A stretch of 64,000 bases of DNA from contig CM057469.1 of NCBI GenBank assembly GCA_030035585.1, forward strand, positions 20,082,501 to 20,146,500, given 5' to 3'. The notes under the pieces are model-generated. The model had not been told where the DNA came from and ran no database searches. It saw only the letters and a program-made list of their open reading frames with translations. Source of the stretch: Dugong dugon. Taxonomy: Eukaryota > Chordata > Mammalia > Sirenia > Dugongidae. Position 1 is the stretch's first letter. Each line of letters starts with the position of its first letter. Of this stretch, positions 32,602-43,605 are shown piece by piece. Made by a program: the position numbers and the translations under genes.

Positions 32602-32758
32602 GCTGAGTCATCACTAGAGAGTGGGAAGGGCCGCAGCAGCAGAGAATCCAAACCCCAAAGCTGAGATCACAAAGTACCGTTTCTCCAAGTTGGGGCTCAG
32701 AGGGGAGCCATCATGAGCGATGTTACCATTGTGAAAGAAGGTTGGGTTCAGAAGAGGG
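32602..32758 (+). other. AKT3: AKT3 exon 2 (5' UTR plus first coding segment)
   Basis: A 157-nt exon bounded by TTCCAG (acceptor) and GGGG|GTAAGT-type donor (GT at 32759-32760). The first 111 nt are untranslated. An in-frame TGA at 32662-32664 lies upstream of the ATG with no ATG between, so the start is unambiguous. The 5' UTR text GCTGAGTCATCACTAGAGAG resembles the human AKT3 leader as I remember it. Confidence 0.9.
32713..32758 (+). CDS. AKT3: AKT3 first coding exon (RAC-gamma Ser/Thr kinase N-terminus)
   Basis: Encodes MSDVTIVKEGWVQKR plus the first base of codon 16 (Gly), a phase-1 exon end. Thr5, Val12 and Gln13 distinguish AKT3 from AKT1 (MSDVAIVKEGWLHKR) and AKT2. AKT3 is a cytosolic kinase acting downstream of PI3K; its N-terminal PH domain binds PIP3 at the membrane before activation by PDK1 and mTORC2. 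The residues here are the first strand of that PH domain, including Lys14, which in AKT1 contacts the lipid headgroup. The E17 hotspot residue lies in the next exon, outside the window. The ATG has A at -3. The rest of the roughly 479-residue protein lies downstream. Confidence 0.95.
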
Positions 32759-33714
32759 GTAAGTGCTCCAGGAAACCAAAAACCACATGGTTGCTGAGAG
32801 TGCTGAACTGTTAGTGGTGTGCTGGAAATTGATGTTTTTTGTTTGTTTGTTGCTTTTTGATGCTGTTAACAAAGTCAGTTGTGGCATGCTATGTTCAGTA
32901 AAAGCAAAATGATATTTAACGTATGTATTAGGAATTTGCATGTTATTTAGGAATTTCTTTGTACTTGATTTTAATAATTTATAATGTAGTGTCAAGTCAG
33001 GTTTGCCTTTGTTGTGTGTTGTGTGCATTCATGTTGCAGAAAGTTAATGTGACATTTATCTGCATTTCTACAAGGCAGAGCGGTATCTTAAAAACTGATT
33101 TAATGTCTAGAAAAGTGTCCTGTATGCATTTAAAATCATGTAAATATATAAATAAAAGTATTCAGTTAAGCTGATTTGGGTGGTGTCAAGGGAAGGGCTT
33201 AAAGTAGTAAAGGGAGAAGGAGTCACCCACAAATTTATGGATTAAACTATCTCATAAATTAGGTAAGTAAAGTCTTAAAATAGAAGACCTGATGATAAAA
33301 AGGTTTTTTTTAAAATTTATACTTAATTTCATAATTTTATTTCTCATAATCTAGTATTTCTCGTTCACTCTTTAGATAATTCAAATGCATCTTTTTTTTT
33401 AATTAAAGGAAGAACATTTCAATATACAGCTTAGTTTATACTCCTGTGAGATCACCTGCTTTATGTGGTCATCAATGTGTTTATTAGAAATCTAGAGTTT
33501 AGATCGGTGCACTAACAAATTCTTTACCCACATGGCCAAGTTGAGTAGGAGGAGGACTACTCCATTTTCAGGATTTTTTGGTTCCTCTGTATCTATTGTG
33601 TGGTTAAAGGTTACCTCTTAGATACTGATTTTAGTATTATTTGAAGGTCTGTACTTAATACCTATACTGAAAAGTTGTTGTCAGTAGTTAAGTGTGATTA
33701 CGTATTACTGAGTT
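32759..33714. other. AKT3 intron 2, 5' part
   Basis: Begins GTAAGTGCTCC, a strong donor. No further exon follows to the window end, so intron 2 exceeds 31.2 kb here. A GTTTGTTTGTTGCTTTTTG stretch near 32840 is simple sequence. Nothing else assigned. Confidence 0.65.
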
Positions 33715-34470
33715 TTTAAAAATCAGCTTTATAGAGGTATAATTTACATACAATATAATTGACCAGTTTTAAGTGTGCAGTTTGATGAATTTTGACAAAT
33801 GTAAAAACAGTTGTGCAACCGATATTACAGTTACATAGAGTACTCTCATCACCCACAAAAATTCCTTTGGTTCCCTTTTTAGTCAGTCCTCTTCCCTCAG
33901 CCCTAGCAACTGCTAATCTGCTTTCTGTTACTACAGTTTTATTTTACTAGAATTTCATATAAATGGACTCATCCAGTACAGAGTCTTTTGTGTCTCGTGT
34001 CCTTCACCTAGCGTGATACTTTCATGGTTTATCCATGTTGTTGTGTAGATAAGTCGTTTGTTCTTTCATTGTTGAGTAGTATTCCATTATCTGGATATAC
34101 CACAGTTTATTTCTTTACCAGTTGATGGTCATTTGGGTTGTTTCCAGTTTTTGACTGTTATGAATAAAGCTGCTATGAACTTTCGATTACAGATTTTTGT
34201 GTGCTGATATGTTTTCATTTTTCTTGGTAATTGCCTAGAGATGAGATGCTGGGTTGTGTGGTAAGTGTTACGTTTAACTTTATGAGAAGTGTGTATTTAA
34301 ATTTATGAGAACTACCAAACTGTATTCCAAAGTGGCTGACCGTTTGTATTGTTAAGTTTCGATTCTTTCGTGTACTATCAGACATTTGGAAAACATTTTC
34401 AGATTTCAGTGATGTGTGAAGTTTGTTGTGGTGGTGTTTATTTTTTAATTTGTCTATATTAGTTTTCCTA
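33715..34470 (-). repeat. Old L1 LINE 3' end
   Basis: Reversed L1 text: TAGAGGTATAATTTACATAC, TTGTTGAGTAGTATTCCATT, GATGGTCATTTGGGTTGTTT and GAATAAAGCTGCTATGAAC. Diverged, of the old L1M type. Confidence 0.8.
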
Positions 34471-35560
34471 CATTTTTTTGTGGGGGGTGGTAAATCACTT
34501 AAACCTTTTGGAGTTTAACTGTACTGATTTCTAAAATCTGCTCTCAGATGAGGATTAAATGAGATAATGGGTGTGACTGTGCTTTGACAATGCAAACGCA
34601 AATGTAAGCTATTCCTGTCTCCACATTTTACCCAGTGATTAGGGTGGCTCTTGAGTCTATTTGATTAATTGTGACTGGACTGCAGTACTATAACAGAGGG
34701 TTGGTATATAGTGCATGGAATGTAGTAAAAGGCATACATGAATAAGAATTTGTTAGTGTGTTTCCCACACTGGTCAGGGCAGAGGGAGACTAATGACTGT
34801 GTGTGTGTGTGTATTTAGAGAAGTAATGGCCATATAAAAATAAAAATATGAATAGTCCACAAAAGTATGGAATGGCAAGTAAAAAATCTTTCTGCTGTCT
34901 GCCTCTTCCCATTAGTTTCAGTCTTCAAAGGTAACTATTTTAGACACTTTCCATTTTTAATTCTTTTGCTGATTATTATCTAATTTATATATAATTTTAC
35001 ATGTAATATTCTAAACTTTATTTTTTGACTAATCAGTCTTAAGTAATCCAGTGTTTCCCCATTGTGAACAATGAAGAATTTAACTATTATTACCTATTCT
35101 GCTTTCTCTTTTCTCACTGTCTTTGTTAGGTATATTTTTATTTTTGGTTTTTTTTTTTTTTTTTTTTGCGTTATGGTTACAACTCTAGTTCTTGAAGACT
35201 TAACTTTAGAAAGTAATGAGATATCATCTCTAAACATTTCACTTTGTACATTGAAGAAATCAGTTCCTGTCACCATCTCTACCTTGAATTCCTCACATTT
35301 GCTTGCCAATTTATATTAGCTATAACATTCATTTAGTATTGACAAGGTTTAGCATAGTTGTATTTGTTGATTCTGAAACAAACATAAACAATATTATGAT
35401 TATGTAAATAATACTCACTGCTAAACAAAGTATTATGATGGGGTCCATGATGGATTTCTTACACTGGATTGGTACTCAAGATCAACACATACCTTAGTTT
35501 GGCTTCTAGTTTGGACCATGACTTGGTTTTTCTTGGATTTTCTTAATTAGTTTTTTTCCC
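34471..35560. other. AKT3 intron 2, old repeat debris
   Basis: Contains a MIR-like piece at about 34550-34612 (ATTAAATGAGATAATGGG), a short GT tract at about 34799-34812, L1 3'-UTR-like text at 34835-35060, and a T-rich run at 35147-35167. No exon seen. Confidence 0.45.
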
Positions 35561-36391
35561 TGTTGGTAGGAGAGTATATGTCTCTTCATCATATCACTTG
35601 GTTATCTAGCTTTTTAATTATACTGTTTGTTGAAGCTCTAATATAAACTGATTTCTTTCTGGGTCTGATGCACGGTTAATATCATGCTATTTAATTGCAT
35701 TCTTTGACAAGCTCTATGCTTTCTTAGATCTCATGTCTATCTTCTTTTTGTTCTGGATTTCTTTTACAATTTTTTAGAGTACTTACTAAAGTAATTTTTT
35801 TAGGAAGAATGTGTGTGGGTACTTGTCAACACTATTTCGGAAATTATCTTTTCCACTTTCATACCAGTTGATCCTGTGGCTGGGTATAGAATTCAGGTTT
35901 AAAACAATTTTCCCTCAAAACTTTGAAGATTACATTCCATTGCCTTTTAGTACCCAGTTTTATTATAAGTTGATACTAATATGAATTATTTCTTTGTAAA
36001 TAACCTGTTTTTTTTTTTTCTTCTTCCGTAAGCTGTTTATATTGACGTCTCTTTATCCTTGGTATTCTGAAGTTTAAGGAGGATGAGTTATAGTTCTTTT
36101 GTTATTCATATGATAAAGCATTTGGTGGGCCCTTTGAATATGAATAGCTTTCTCAGTTCTGGGAAATCTATATTTCTTTGATTATTTCTTCTCTTTCACA
36201 TTTTTATACATTTTTTTCCCTCCCTGGAGCTTCTGTATTAGTCTCTGTTTCTTAATTTTTCTTTCATTTTCCATGTATTTGGTTTTTTTTTTCCTATTTC
36301 TAGAAGATTTCCTTGACTTTTGTCATCCAGTCCTTTATCGAATTTCTTATTTCAGCTGTTACTTTATACTTCAGGGAACTCTTCCAAGTTC
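35561..36391 (-). repeat. Old L1-type LINE fragment, left part
   Basis: AAACTTTGAAGATTACATTCC, GGTGGGCCCTTTGAATATGA, AAGATTTCCTTGACTTTTGT and CATCCAGTCCTTTATCGAAT follow the order of a reversed old L1 5'/ORF1-like region. The SINE at 36392 interrupts it, and the fragment appears to resume at 36601. Confidence 0.5.
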
Positions 36392-36600
36392 ATGGAGTCC
36401 CTGGGTGGTGCAAATGGTTAATACTCTTTGCTGCTAACCCTAAGGTGGGTGGTTCAGGTCCACCCAGAGGTAATTTGGAAGAAAGGACTGGTGATCTCTT
36501 TCTGAAAATCAGGCAGTGAAACCCCTGCGGAGCACAGTTCTGCTTTGACACATATGGGGTTGCCATAAGTCAAAACAGATGCAGCGACAACTTTTTATAA
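36392..36600 (+). repeat. AfroSINE, CCCAGAGGTA subtype
   Basis: GGAGTCCCTGGGTGGTGCAA, CCACCCAGAGGTAATTTGG, GGACTGGTGATCTCTTTCTG, CACAGTTCTGCTTTGACACA and TATGGGGTTGCCATAAGTC. CAAGTTCATG before it and ATAAGTTCATAACC after it share AAGTTCAT, a possible 8-bp target duplication. Confidence 0.9.
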
Positions 36601-37000
36601 GTTCATAACCGCCTGCTCTTATTTTATAGATGCAATATAGTCTTGAGTCTCAGGACACTAATTAGATTTTATCTTTAAGTTTTTTTCCTCTTACTTGTGA
36701 GGAGAGTTTGTTTATTTTGATTCTTTTTTTGGTAGTGTGTTTTTCAGGTGTCTGATGATCTCTCTGTACTTACAGATGAAGGATCGGGTTTACGGGTGGT
36801 TTCATCGCCTGTTTTGTAGGTCTTGCTCCCAGCTCTGTGTATCCTCTTAATATTATTTTTGCAATTTGCTGGTTCGCTCTCTATTTATGACAAGTACTTT
36901 TTCACTTAGTAAATGAGGATTTGTGATGGTAATGTTTATGACAATATTTAACCACACTCTTGAAAGCATTAATTGAAATAGTAGGGAGAAATCTAATTTG
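36601..37000 (-). repeat. Old L1-type LINE fragment, right part
   Basis: TTTTATAGATGCAATATAGTC, GGTGTCTGATGATCTCTCTG and TAGGTCTTGCTCCCAGCTC continue the element broken by the SINE. Confidence 0.45.
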
Positions 37001-38515
37001 GCATTTTTTTTCCTCCAGCATCCTTAATTTATTCCTTTGAGATTTTCAGTATTATTTTAATGATTCTAGGTTGCGGTCAAGTAAATTTCAATATATGCCA
37101 AATGTTGCTTGACTATATTTTGTTTCAAAGAATTTTCTCTTAAAAGAGCCTTATTACTTACTGCCTGTGTACCCTGGGCCAGTTATCGTGTACTCTTTTG
37201 AAAAGAAATATGATAATATGTACCTTCTGTACCTCATAGTGCGGTTTGGATAATGTGTCTAGGAGTGTTTCTAAACTATAATCTACGTTATCAATAGAAG
37301 GTATTAATGTAAAACATTATAATGTAACCCTTAGTTTGAATATTAGTCTTTTTTTCTTAAAACCTGTATTTATGAATGAGTTCTTGATAGCTCCTTTTCA
37401 GATATAATGTCATTTTATTTGTACTTCTAATGTGAATAAGGTGCTTCTCTGTAAATATCATCCTGGAAAAGAAAGGATTTAAAGATAAATATTGATATTG
37501 TGTAGAATATAACTTTGGTTATCAGTGATATATGAATAGTGAAACCTTTACTCCATACTTGGCTGGAGCGTTTGAAAAATGACAAGCATTAATTAAGATA
37601 ACGCATTATAACATAGTATTGTTGGTGTTAGAAATGACAGTAAATGAAACTTCATGTAGCCAGGATGGAGTAAGGTATTTTCCTGGATTTTTCTCCGTGA
37701 TGGACTTAGGTGAGCAACTCACAGCTTGGCTGCACGTGAGTGTGGGAGGCACCTGCATGTATATTAAAGACTTACTACATTGTCTTGTTCAAAGATCAGT
37801 CTGTAGGTCTGCTCCAGGCTACTCTCAATCCCTCAACCAGATGCCAGAAGTTTTGCTTTCTTAGAGTTTGTTCCCCTACAGATAGTGGTGCTGTTTGCTT
37901 TGTAGAAATTATTTTATTATTCCAAATAGTGTTTATTTAGAAGCCAAATAATTTAGAATCTAAGGTATTATTAGTGCACTAATAACTGTAACTTTAGCTA
38001 GTTTAAAAGTTCTAAGTTATGAAAATAAGTAAATTGCAATAATGTGTATGAATAGTTTATTATAATTTATAAAATTTCATTTGCTTAATAATACTGTTCT
38101 TATGAACCTGAGTATTCACTTATAAATGTGGAAGGCCAGTTCCTTCATAACAAGTCAAAATCTATAATGTATTTTTAAAACTATTTAGATACATTTAAAT
38201 ACAATTTGAAATCTTACTATTTTGAAATTGGTGCAGATCTTACTTGCACCAGTGGTTCTATCATTAAAAACATTTGGATTGATGAAAATGCTACACGCAT
38301 GCGTTTGTTTCTTATGTAGTCTTTATTATATTACTGACAAGTGGAACTTTTGTGTTGTGTCTGTTCTGTCTGTGTAGCCAGTTTGTGCTTTCAATTAACT
38401 TTTTCCCTTAGTTTGCCTGGTACTTATGAGTTCCAGTTCAGGGATGTCTATAAATTTTGTCCTTTGCGTGATATTTGTCGTATATTCTATCATACAGTTT
38501 ATCTGGATGAACTAG
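37001..38515. other. AKT3 intron 2, mostly unassigned
   Basis: A MIR-like piece lies at about 37150-37265 (TTACTGCCTGTGTACCCTGG, ATAATATGTACCTTCTGTAC). The remainder is AT-rich with no exon signal. Overlapping small open frames at 37619-37940 have no motif. Confidence 0.5.
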
Positions 38516-38650
38516 AGTGTTGTTGTTAGGTGCCATCACGTCGATGCTGACTCATAACGACCCTGTGCGCAGCAGAACGAAATGCTGTCCATCCTGTGCC
38601 TGCTCACAGTTGTGGCTGTTTGAGTCCATTGTTGCAATTAGAGTGTTTGT
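38516..38650 (-). mobile_element. RTE LINE 3'-end fragment
   Basis: TTGTTGTTAGGTGCCATCAC, GACTCATAACGACCCTGTGC, GCAGAACGAAATGCTGTCC and GAGTCCATTGTTGCAATTAG. Only the last roughly 135 bp of the element remain. Confidence 0.85.
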
Positions 38651-39329
38651 AGTTGCTGTTTCCAAGCTGAAAGTTTTAAAAGTCTGTGAGATACCCTAAA
38701 ATATAGCTTAATCCTGTTATGCAAAATATACTTAAATAACATAAAATTTTTGAGCCTTTTGTGTTTTAGTGTGTAATTCTTGTGGTCTAGTCAAATTTTA
38801 CCAGTCATCATAACAAAATGCGCAGTGATTTTGGTCCTTACCTAAATTCAGGCGTTTCCTTCTTTACTCTGTATGTACCTGTGTGCTTTTTGTTCATGTT
38901 TGATTCACAGTGTGACTTTAGAAATAATTTATGCAGTAATGAAGGCGGAAGAAAATGACTACGATTTCCTGTTTACTGCCCAGCAGCCAGCTTTTTCCAT
39001 AGAGAGTCAAGAGCTGTGGTAGTGACTCTGCAAAACCACATGATAGATTGGAGAAGCTCACTTTGACTCTTGAGGGTATAAATGGAGAATAAACATGGAA
39101 GAATTAATGTTTTTTTCTAATGGCATCAGAACTCTGAGATTTAACTAATGCTTTTACAATAATATAAAAATTGTGTTTTTTATAACTTCAATATATTTGT
39201 TTTGAAGATTTTAACCAAAAGATAATCAGATGAAGAGAGAAGCATCAAATAATGACAAGCTTTCATAAGCATTCTAAACTTATTTGTAGAATTCTAAAGT
39301 TGCTGTGTTATACACATACACGCATACAT
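38651..39329. other. AKT3 intron 2, no feature
   Basis: AT-rich unassigned sequence upstream of a large L1. Confidence 0.45.
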
Positions 39330-41287
39330 TTGCCCCTTTCCAGTCAACAATTGTTTTTTGTGTATTGACCTTGTATCCTGCAGCCTTGCTAAATTTGCTT
39401 TTCGATTTTGGTAGTTACTTTTAAGATTTTCTGTATAGACAATCGAGTCATCTGCTTTTCCTTTCCGATCTTTATACCTTTAATTTCTTTTTCTGGTCTT
39501 ATTTCACTGGCCAGGACCTCTAGCACAATTTGAATAAAAGTCATGAGAATGGATATTTTCACCTTATTTCTCATCCTATGGGGAAAACATTCATCGCTTC
39601 ACCACTAAGTAATCATGTTAACTGTGGGTATTCACTGCTGCCTGTTTTCAGGCTGAGAAAGTCTCCTTCTAGTCCTAGTTTACTGAGAGTTTTTTTTATC
39701 TTGTGTGGGTGTTGAATTTTGTGGAAAAATTTTTTTTTTCTCTGCATCTATTGAAATGACCGTTTGGGTTTCCCCTTCATTTTGTTAATATGATGACTTT
39801 CTTTTATGGCTAGAATAAATCTCGTTTGGTCATGATTTATTATCTTCCTGGTGCACTACCAGATTTGATTTGCTGATATTTTGTTAAGGATTTTTTTTTT
39901 TTTTGCATTCATGTTTACTAGAGTATTGGACTGTAATTTTCCTTCCAGGTTTGGATATCATGGTTATATACAGTAAGTAGATTGGAAAGAGTCCCTCTTC
40001 CTCTATTTTTGACAAAAAAGTATAAATTTTTTAAAATTTCTTCCTTGAGTGTTTGATAAAATTCACCAGTGAGGCCATCTACCTAGAGTTTTTTTTGTGG
40101 GAAGTTTTTTAAGTAATAAATTCAATTTCTTTAATAGATACAGGGCTTTTCATTTTGGGTGAGTTGTGTTTTTCAAGGGATTGTCTATTTCGTCTAAGTT
40201 GTTGACTTTATTGGGCATAAGATTCTTCTTAATGTTCCCTTTCCCTTTTAATGTCTGCAGGATCTGTAATGAGATCCCCTTATTAAATTCTGTCATTGGT
40301 AATTTCTGTTTTCTCTTTTTTTTCCTTAATCAGTCCTGATAGGGATTTATCCATTCTATTAGTCTTTTCAAAAACTAACTTTTTGTTTTGTTCACTGTCT
40401 TCATCCTTTGTTTTTTATTTCATTACTTTTTGTTCTTATGTTTATTCTTTCTATTTACGCTGGGTTTCAATTGCTTATCTTTTTCTGGCTTCATAAGGTA
40501 GAAACATACAACATTTATTTTGAATCTTTCTTTTTTTCTAATGTAAGCTTTTGAAGTTACAGGTTTATCTTACCTTGCTGCTTAACTCTCCCACAAGTTT
40601 TGATATGATGTATTTTCACTATCATTTAGTACAGAATTCTTTTAAATTTTCCTTTGACTCGTGTTATTTAGAAGAATGTCTTTTAATTTCCAAATTTATA
40701 GGAGTTTTTGAGATATGTTAGTGTTATTGTTTTCTATTTTTTAGTTGAATATAGTTATGGAACATACTGTGTAAGATTTCAGTCTTCTGAAGTTTTTTGT
40801 GACTTCTTTATGGTCCAGGATGTGTTCTGTCTTGATTTTCTGCTACTGTGGGTGTACTGTTATATAAATGTCAGTTAGGTCAAAATTGATAGTTGTATCT
40901 TCTATAGCTTCACTGATTTTTTTCCTCTAGTTCTATCAGTTTCTGAGGAGACAGGTAAAATTTCCAACTATGTTAATTTTTCTTTTTCCCTTTAGTTCTG
41001 CCTACTTTGCTTTATATATTTGGAAGCTCTTATTAGATGAATTCATATTTATGACTGTTAAATTTTCTTGACGAGTTGAATGTTTTATTTTTATGTAATG
41101 TTTGTCTTTATCTCTGGTAATACTCTGTCTTGATATTCAGTGTGTCTGATATTAATATAACCACTCCACCTTCTTTTATGCTTACTTTTGGCATCTTATA
41201 TCTTTTTCAAACATCCTTTTACTTTTAGTCTATCCATGTCTTGTATTTAAAGTGCATCTCTTGAAAGCAGCATATTGTTGGGTCTTA
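39330..41287 (-). repeat. L1 LINE, ORF2 region (decayed)
   Basis: Reversed L1 ORF2 text in order: TTGACCTTGTATCCTGCAGC, TTAATTTCTTTTTCTGGTCT, TGGGAAGTTTTTTAAGT, TTGTTGACTTTATTGGG, TTTTCAAAAACTAACTTTTTG, ATGGTCCAGGATGTGTTCTG and CTCTTGAAAGCAGCATATTG. Frames are full of stops and the copy is inactive. It is cut at GGTCTTAACTTTTT by the repeat at 41288-42168. Confidence 0.85.
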
Positions 41288-42168
41288 ACTTTTTCTCGAC
41301 TCAACGGCAATGGGTTTTTAGGCAAAAGTTTACACAGCAAATTAGGTTCCCATTTAACAATTTTTATGCAGATTGCTCCGTGACATTGTTTACAGTTTTT
41401 ACAGTGTGTCAGCATTCTCATTATTTCCATTCTGTTTCCATTATTTAGCTTCCCTGCCCCGCCTTGCCTTCTCACGTTTTCTTTTGAGTAAATGTTGACT
41501 GTTTGGTCTCATATACTTGATGGTTTAAGGCAGCACATTACTCACAGGTGGTATTGTTTGTTTTCTAAGCCAGTCTATTGTTTGACTGAAAGGTGACCTC
41601 CGGGAGCGGCTTCAGTTCCAAGTTCAAAGAATATCTTAGGGTGATAGTCTTGGGGGTTCCTCTAGTTTCTGTCAGTCCAGTAAATCTGGCCTTTTTTAGG
41701 AATTTGAATTTTATTCTACGATTTTCTCCCATTCTGTCTGGGACCTTCTATTGTGTCCCTGGTCAGAATGGTCAGTAGTGGTAGCCATGCACCATCTAGT
41801 TCTTCTGGTCTCAAAATAGAAGAGGCCGTGGCTTGTGTGGACTATTAGTCATATGAATTAGTTTCTTCTTTGAGTCTTTGGTTTCCTTCATTCTCTTTTG
41901 CTTCACACTAGTAGAGACCAGTAGTTGTGTCTTAGATGGCTGCTCACAAGGTTTTAGACCCCAGACGCTACTCACCAAACTAGGATGTAGAACATTATAA
42001 ACTATGTTGTGACAGTTGACTGAGTTATCATACGAGATTATGGTCCTAAGCCTTTTAGCCTAGTAAACCGGTCCCGTGAGGTGCTTGGATATGTCTGGGA
42101 AGTCTCCATAATTGTGCACTTATGTGCTTTATTATCTGTATGAATATGTATGCAGCATACTCAAACGT
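41288..42168 (-). repeat. Afrotherian-type repeat inserted in L1
   Basis: Same family as 10905-11510. Blocks: GTTTACACAGCAAATTAGGT, AGGTGACCTCCGGGAG, CACCATCTAGTTCTTCTGGT, GATGGCTGCTCACAAGGTTT and TAGACCCCAGACGCTACTCA. It is flanked by GGTCTTAACTTTTT (41281-41294) and GGTCTTACTTTTTT (from 42170), a near-perfect target duplication. The left edge starts with CTCGACTCAACGGCAATGGG, which reads as a + strand AfroSINE 3' tail. Confidence 0.8.
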
Positions 42169-42560
42169 GTGGTCTTACTTTTTTATCCTACTTGACAATT
42201 TTTGCCTGTTTAAGGTGTGTTTAGTCCATTTGTATTTAATGTTATTATTGATACGGTTGGGTTTAAATCTGTTGTCTTGCTCTGTTTTCTGTTTATCCTG
42301 TGTTTTCTTTGTTCCCTTTTTCCTACTTTCTTCCCTTCTTTTGGATTGTTTTAATGTTCATTTTTATCTCCACTATTGGCTTATCAACTATGCATCTTAT
42401 TTAAAATTAAAAATATATATACAGTTAATGTTATTGTTGATAGGTTGAATTTAGGCTTAATAATACTTGTTACTTATTTTTTGTCTCATTAAAAAAAATT
42501 CTCTGTTCATCCTTTCTTGTGTCTTTTGGGTTAATTGAATTTTTTTAGTATTCCATTTTA
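42169..42560 (-). repeat. L1 LINE, continuation
   Basis: TTTAGTCCATTTGTATTTAA, TGTTATTATTGATACGGTTG and GTTTTCTGTTTATCCTGTG continue the L1 of 39330-41287 after the insertion. Confidence 0.75.
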
Positions 42561-42574
42561 ATTCCCCTATTTGC

Positions 42575-42830
42575 ATGCATTCTCAATGGGGGTGATATCA
42601 TCCCCAGTATGGCAAAAATTGGTTCATGGTGGGGGCTTGGGTGTAAAAAACTTAGATATTACAGTTGTTTGTGATTCTCCAAAGGGCCAGATTATATAAA
42701 CAGATATACAGTATATCTGTGGTATTAACATTTTATGTGGGTGGCAGAGCGATTAGGAAGAAAAAAGTCTAAAAAGGCTCCTTAGGTGGGCGCTAATGGA
42801 AAAAAGTTTTAGAAACACTGCTCTGTCATC
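42575..42830 (+). repeat. hAT-like MITE candidate, unnamed
   Basis: CTCAATGGGGGTGATATCAT through GATTCTCCAAAGGGCCAG and GCGATTAGGAAGAAAAAAG to AGAAACACTGC. The order resembles an old non-autonomous DNA transposon that I cannot name. A partial second copy of the first 60 bp is at 43545-43605. Inserted in L1 sequence. Confidence 0.5.
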
Positions 42831-42878
42831 ATTTTAGCTATACCTCTTTGCATTGCTGTTTTAGTGGTTGTTCTAGAG

Positions 42879-43099
42879 CAGTGGTTTTCAACCCAGATTA
42901 TTTTGCTCCCCAGGGGGTATTTGGCAATGTCTGAAGATATTTTTGATTATCATAATTAAGAATGGGTATGCTACTGGCATCTAGTGGGTAGAGGCCAGGA
43001 ATACTGCTAAACATTCTATAATGCACAGACAGGATGGCGCCCACCATCAAAGAATTATCTGGTCCAAAATGTCAATAGTGCCGTGGTTGAGAAACCTTG
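42879..43099 (+). mobile_element. MER20 (hAT-Charlie MITE)
   Basis: Begins CAGTGGTTTTCAACCCAG and ends GGTTGAGAAACCTTG, the expected imperfect terminal inverted repeats. The interior has GGTATTTGGCAATGTCTGAA, GCTACTGGCATCTAGTGGGT and AATTATCTGGTCCAAAATG. The length of 221 bp matches MER20 (about 219 bp). The flanking 8 bp do not match, so the target duplication has decayed. Confidence 0.9.
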
Positions 43100-43544
43100 C
43101 TTTTGGGATTAAATTATGCATCCTTAATTTATCACACTGTATAAAAGGTTAACAGTGTACTATTTCATGTAAAATCTAATATCTTTATAATACTGTAGTT
43201 GTTTGTACCCCCATACCCCAAACCCTTTGTGCTGTTCTTGCCATATATATCACATCTACATATGTTATAAACCCCACAATATAATGTTCTGATTTTTGCT
43301 TCAAATAGCCATACGTATTTTAAAGAAAATAAGAGCAGGAAAACTATAGTATTCTATATTTATATAGACTTTTACAGTTTTTTGATTTCATCATTTCTTC
43401 CTATTGAGTTTCTGTGTGATATTTTTCTTCAGTCTAAAGCTTTTTCTTTAGCATTTTTTTTTAGAGAAGAGCTGTTGGTGACTGATAACCTCATTTTTTT
43501 GTTTATCTTAAAATGTTTTTATCCCATTTAAATTCCTCTATTAG

Positions 43545-43605
43545 CATACACTCACAGTGGGGGTGATATCCCCAGTGGGGCAAAAGTTGGTTTGGGGTGA
43601 AGGAT
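43545..43605 (+). repeat. Partial copy of hAT-like MITE
   Basis: ACTCACAGTGGGGGTGATAT and CCCCAGTGGGGCAAAAGTTG match the start of the element at 42575. The upstream flanks (TTTAAATTCCTCTATTAGCA and TTTTAATTCCCCTATTTGCA) are also alike, so the shared unit is slightly larger than the MITE. Confidence 0.55.

Noticed and set aside
42879-43099. MER5A or MER3 instead of MER20
   Set aside because: The internal text GGCATCTAGTGGGTAGAGGCC and the 221-bp length fit MER20 best.
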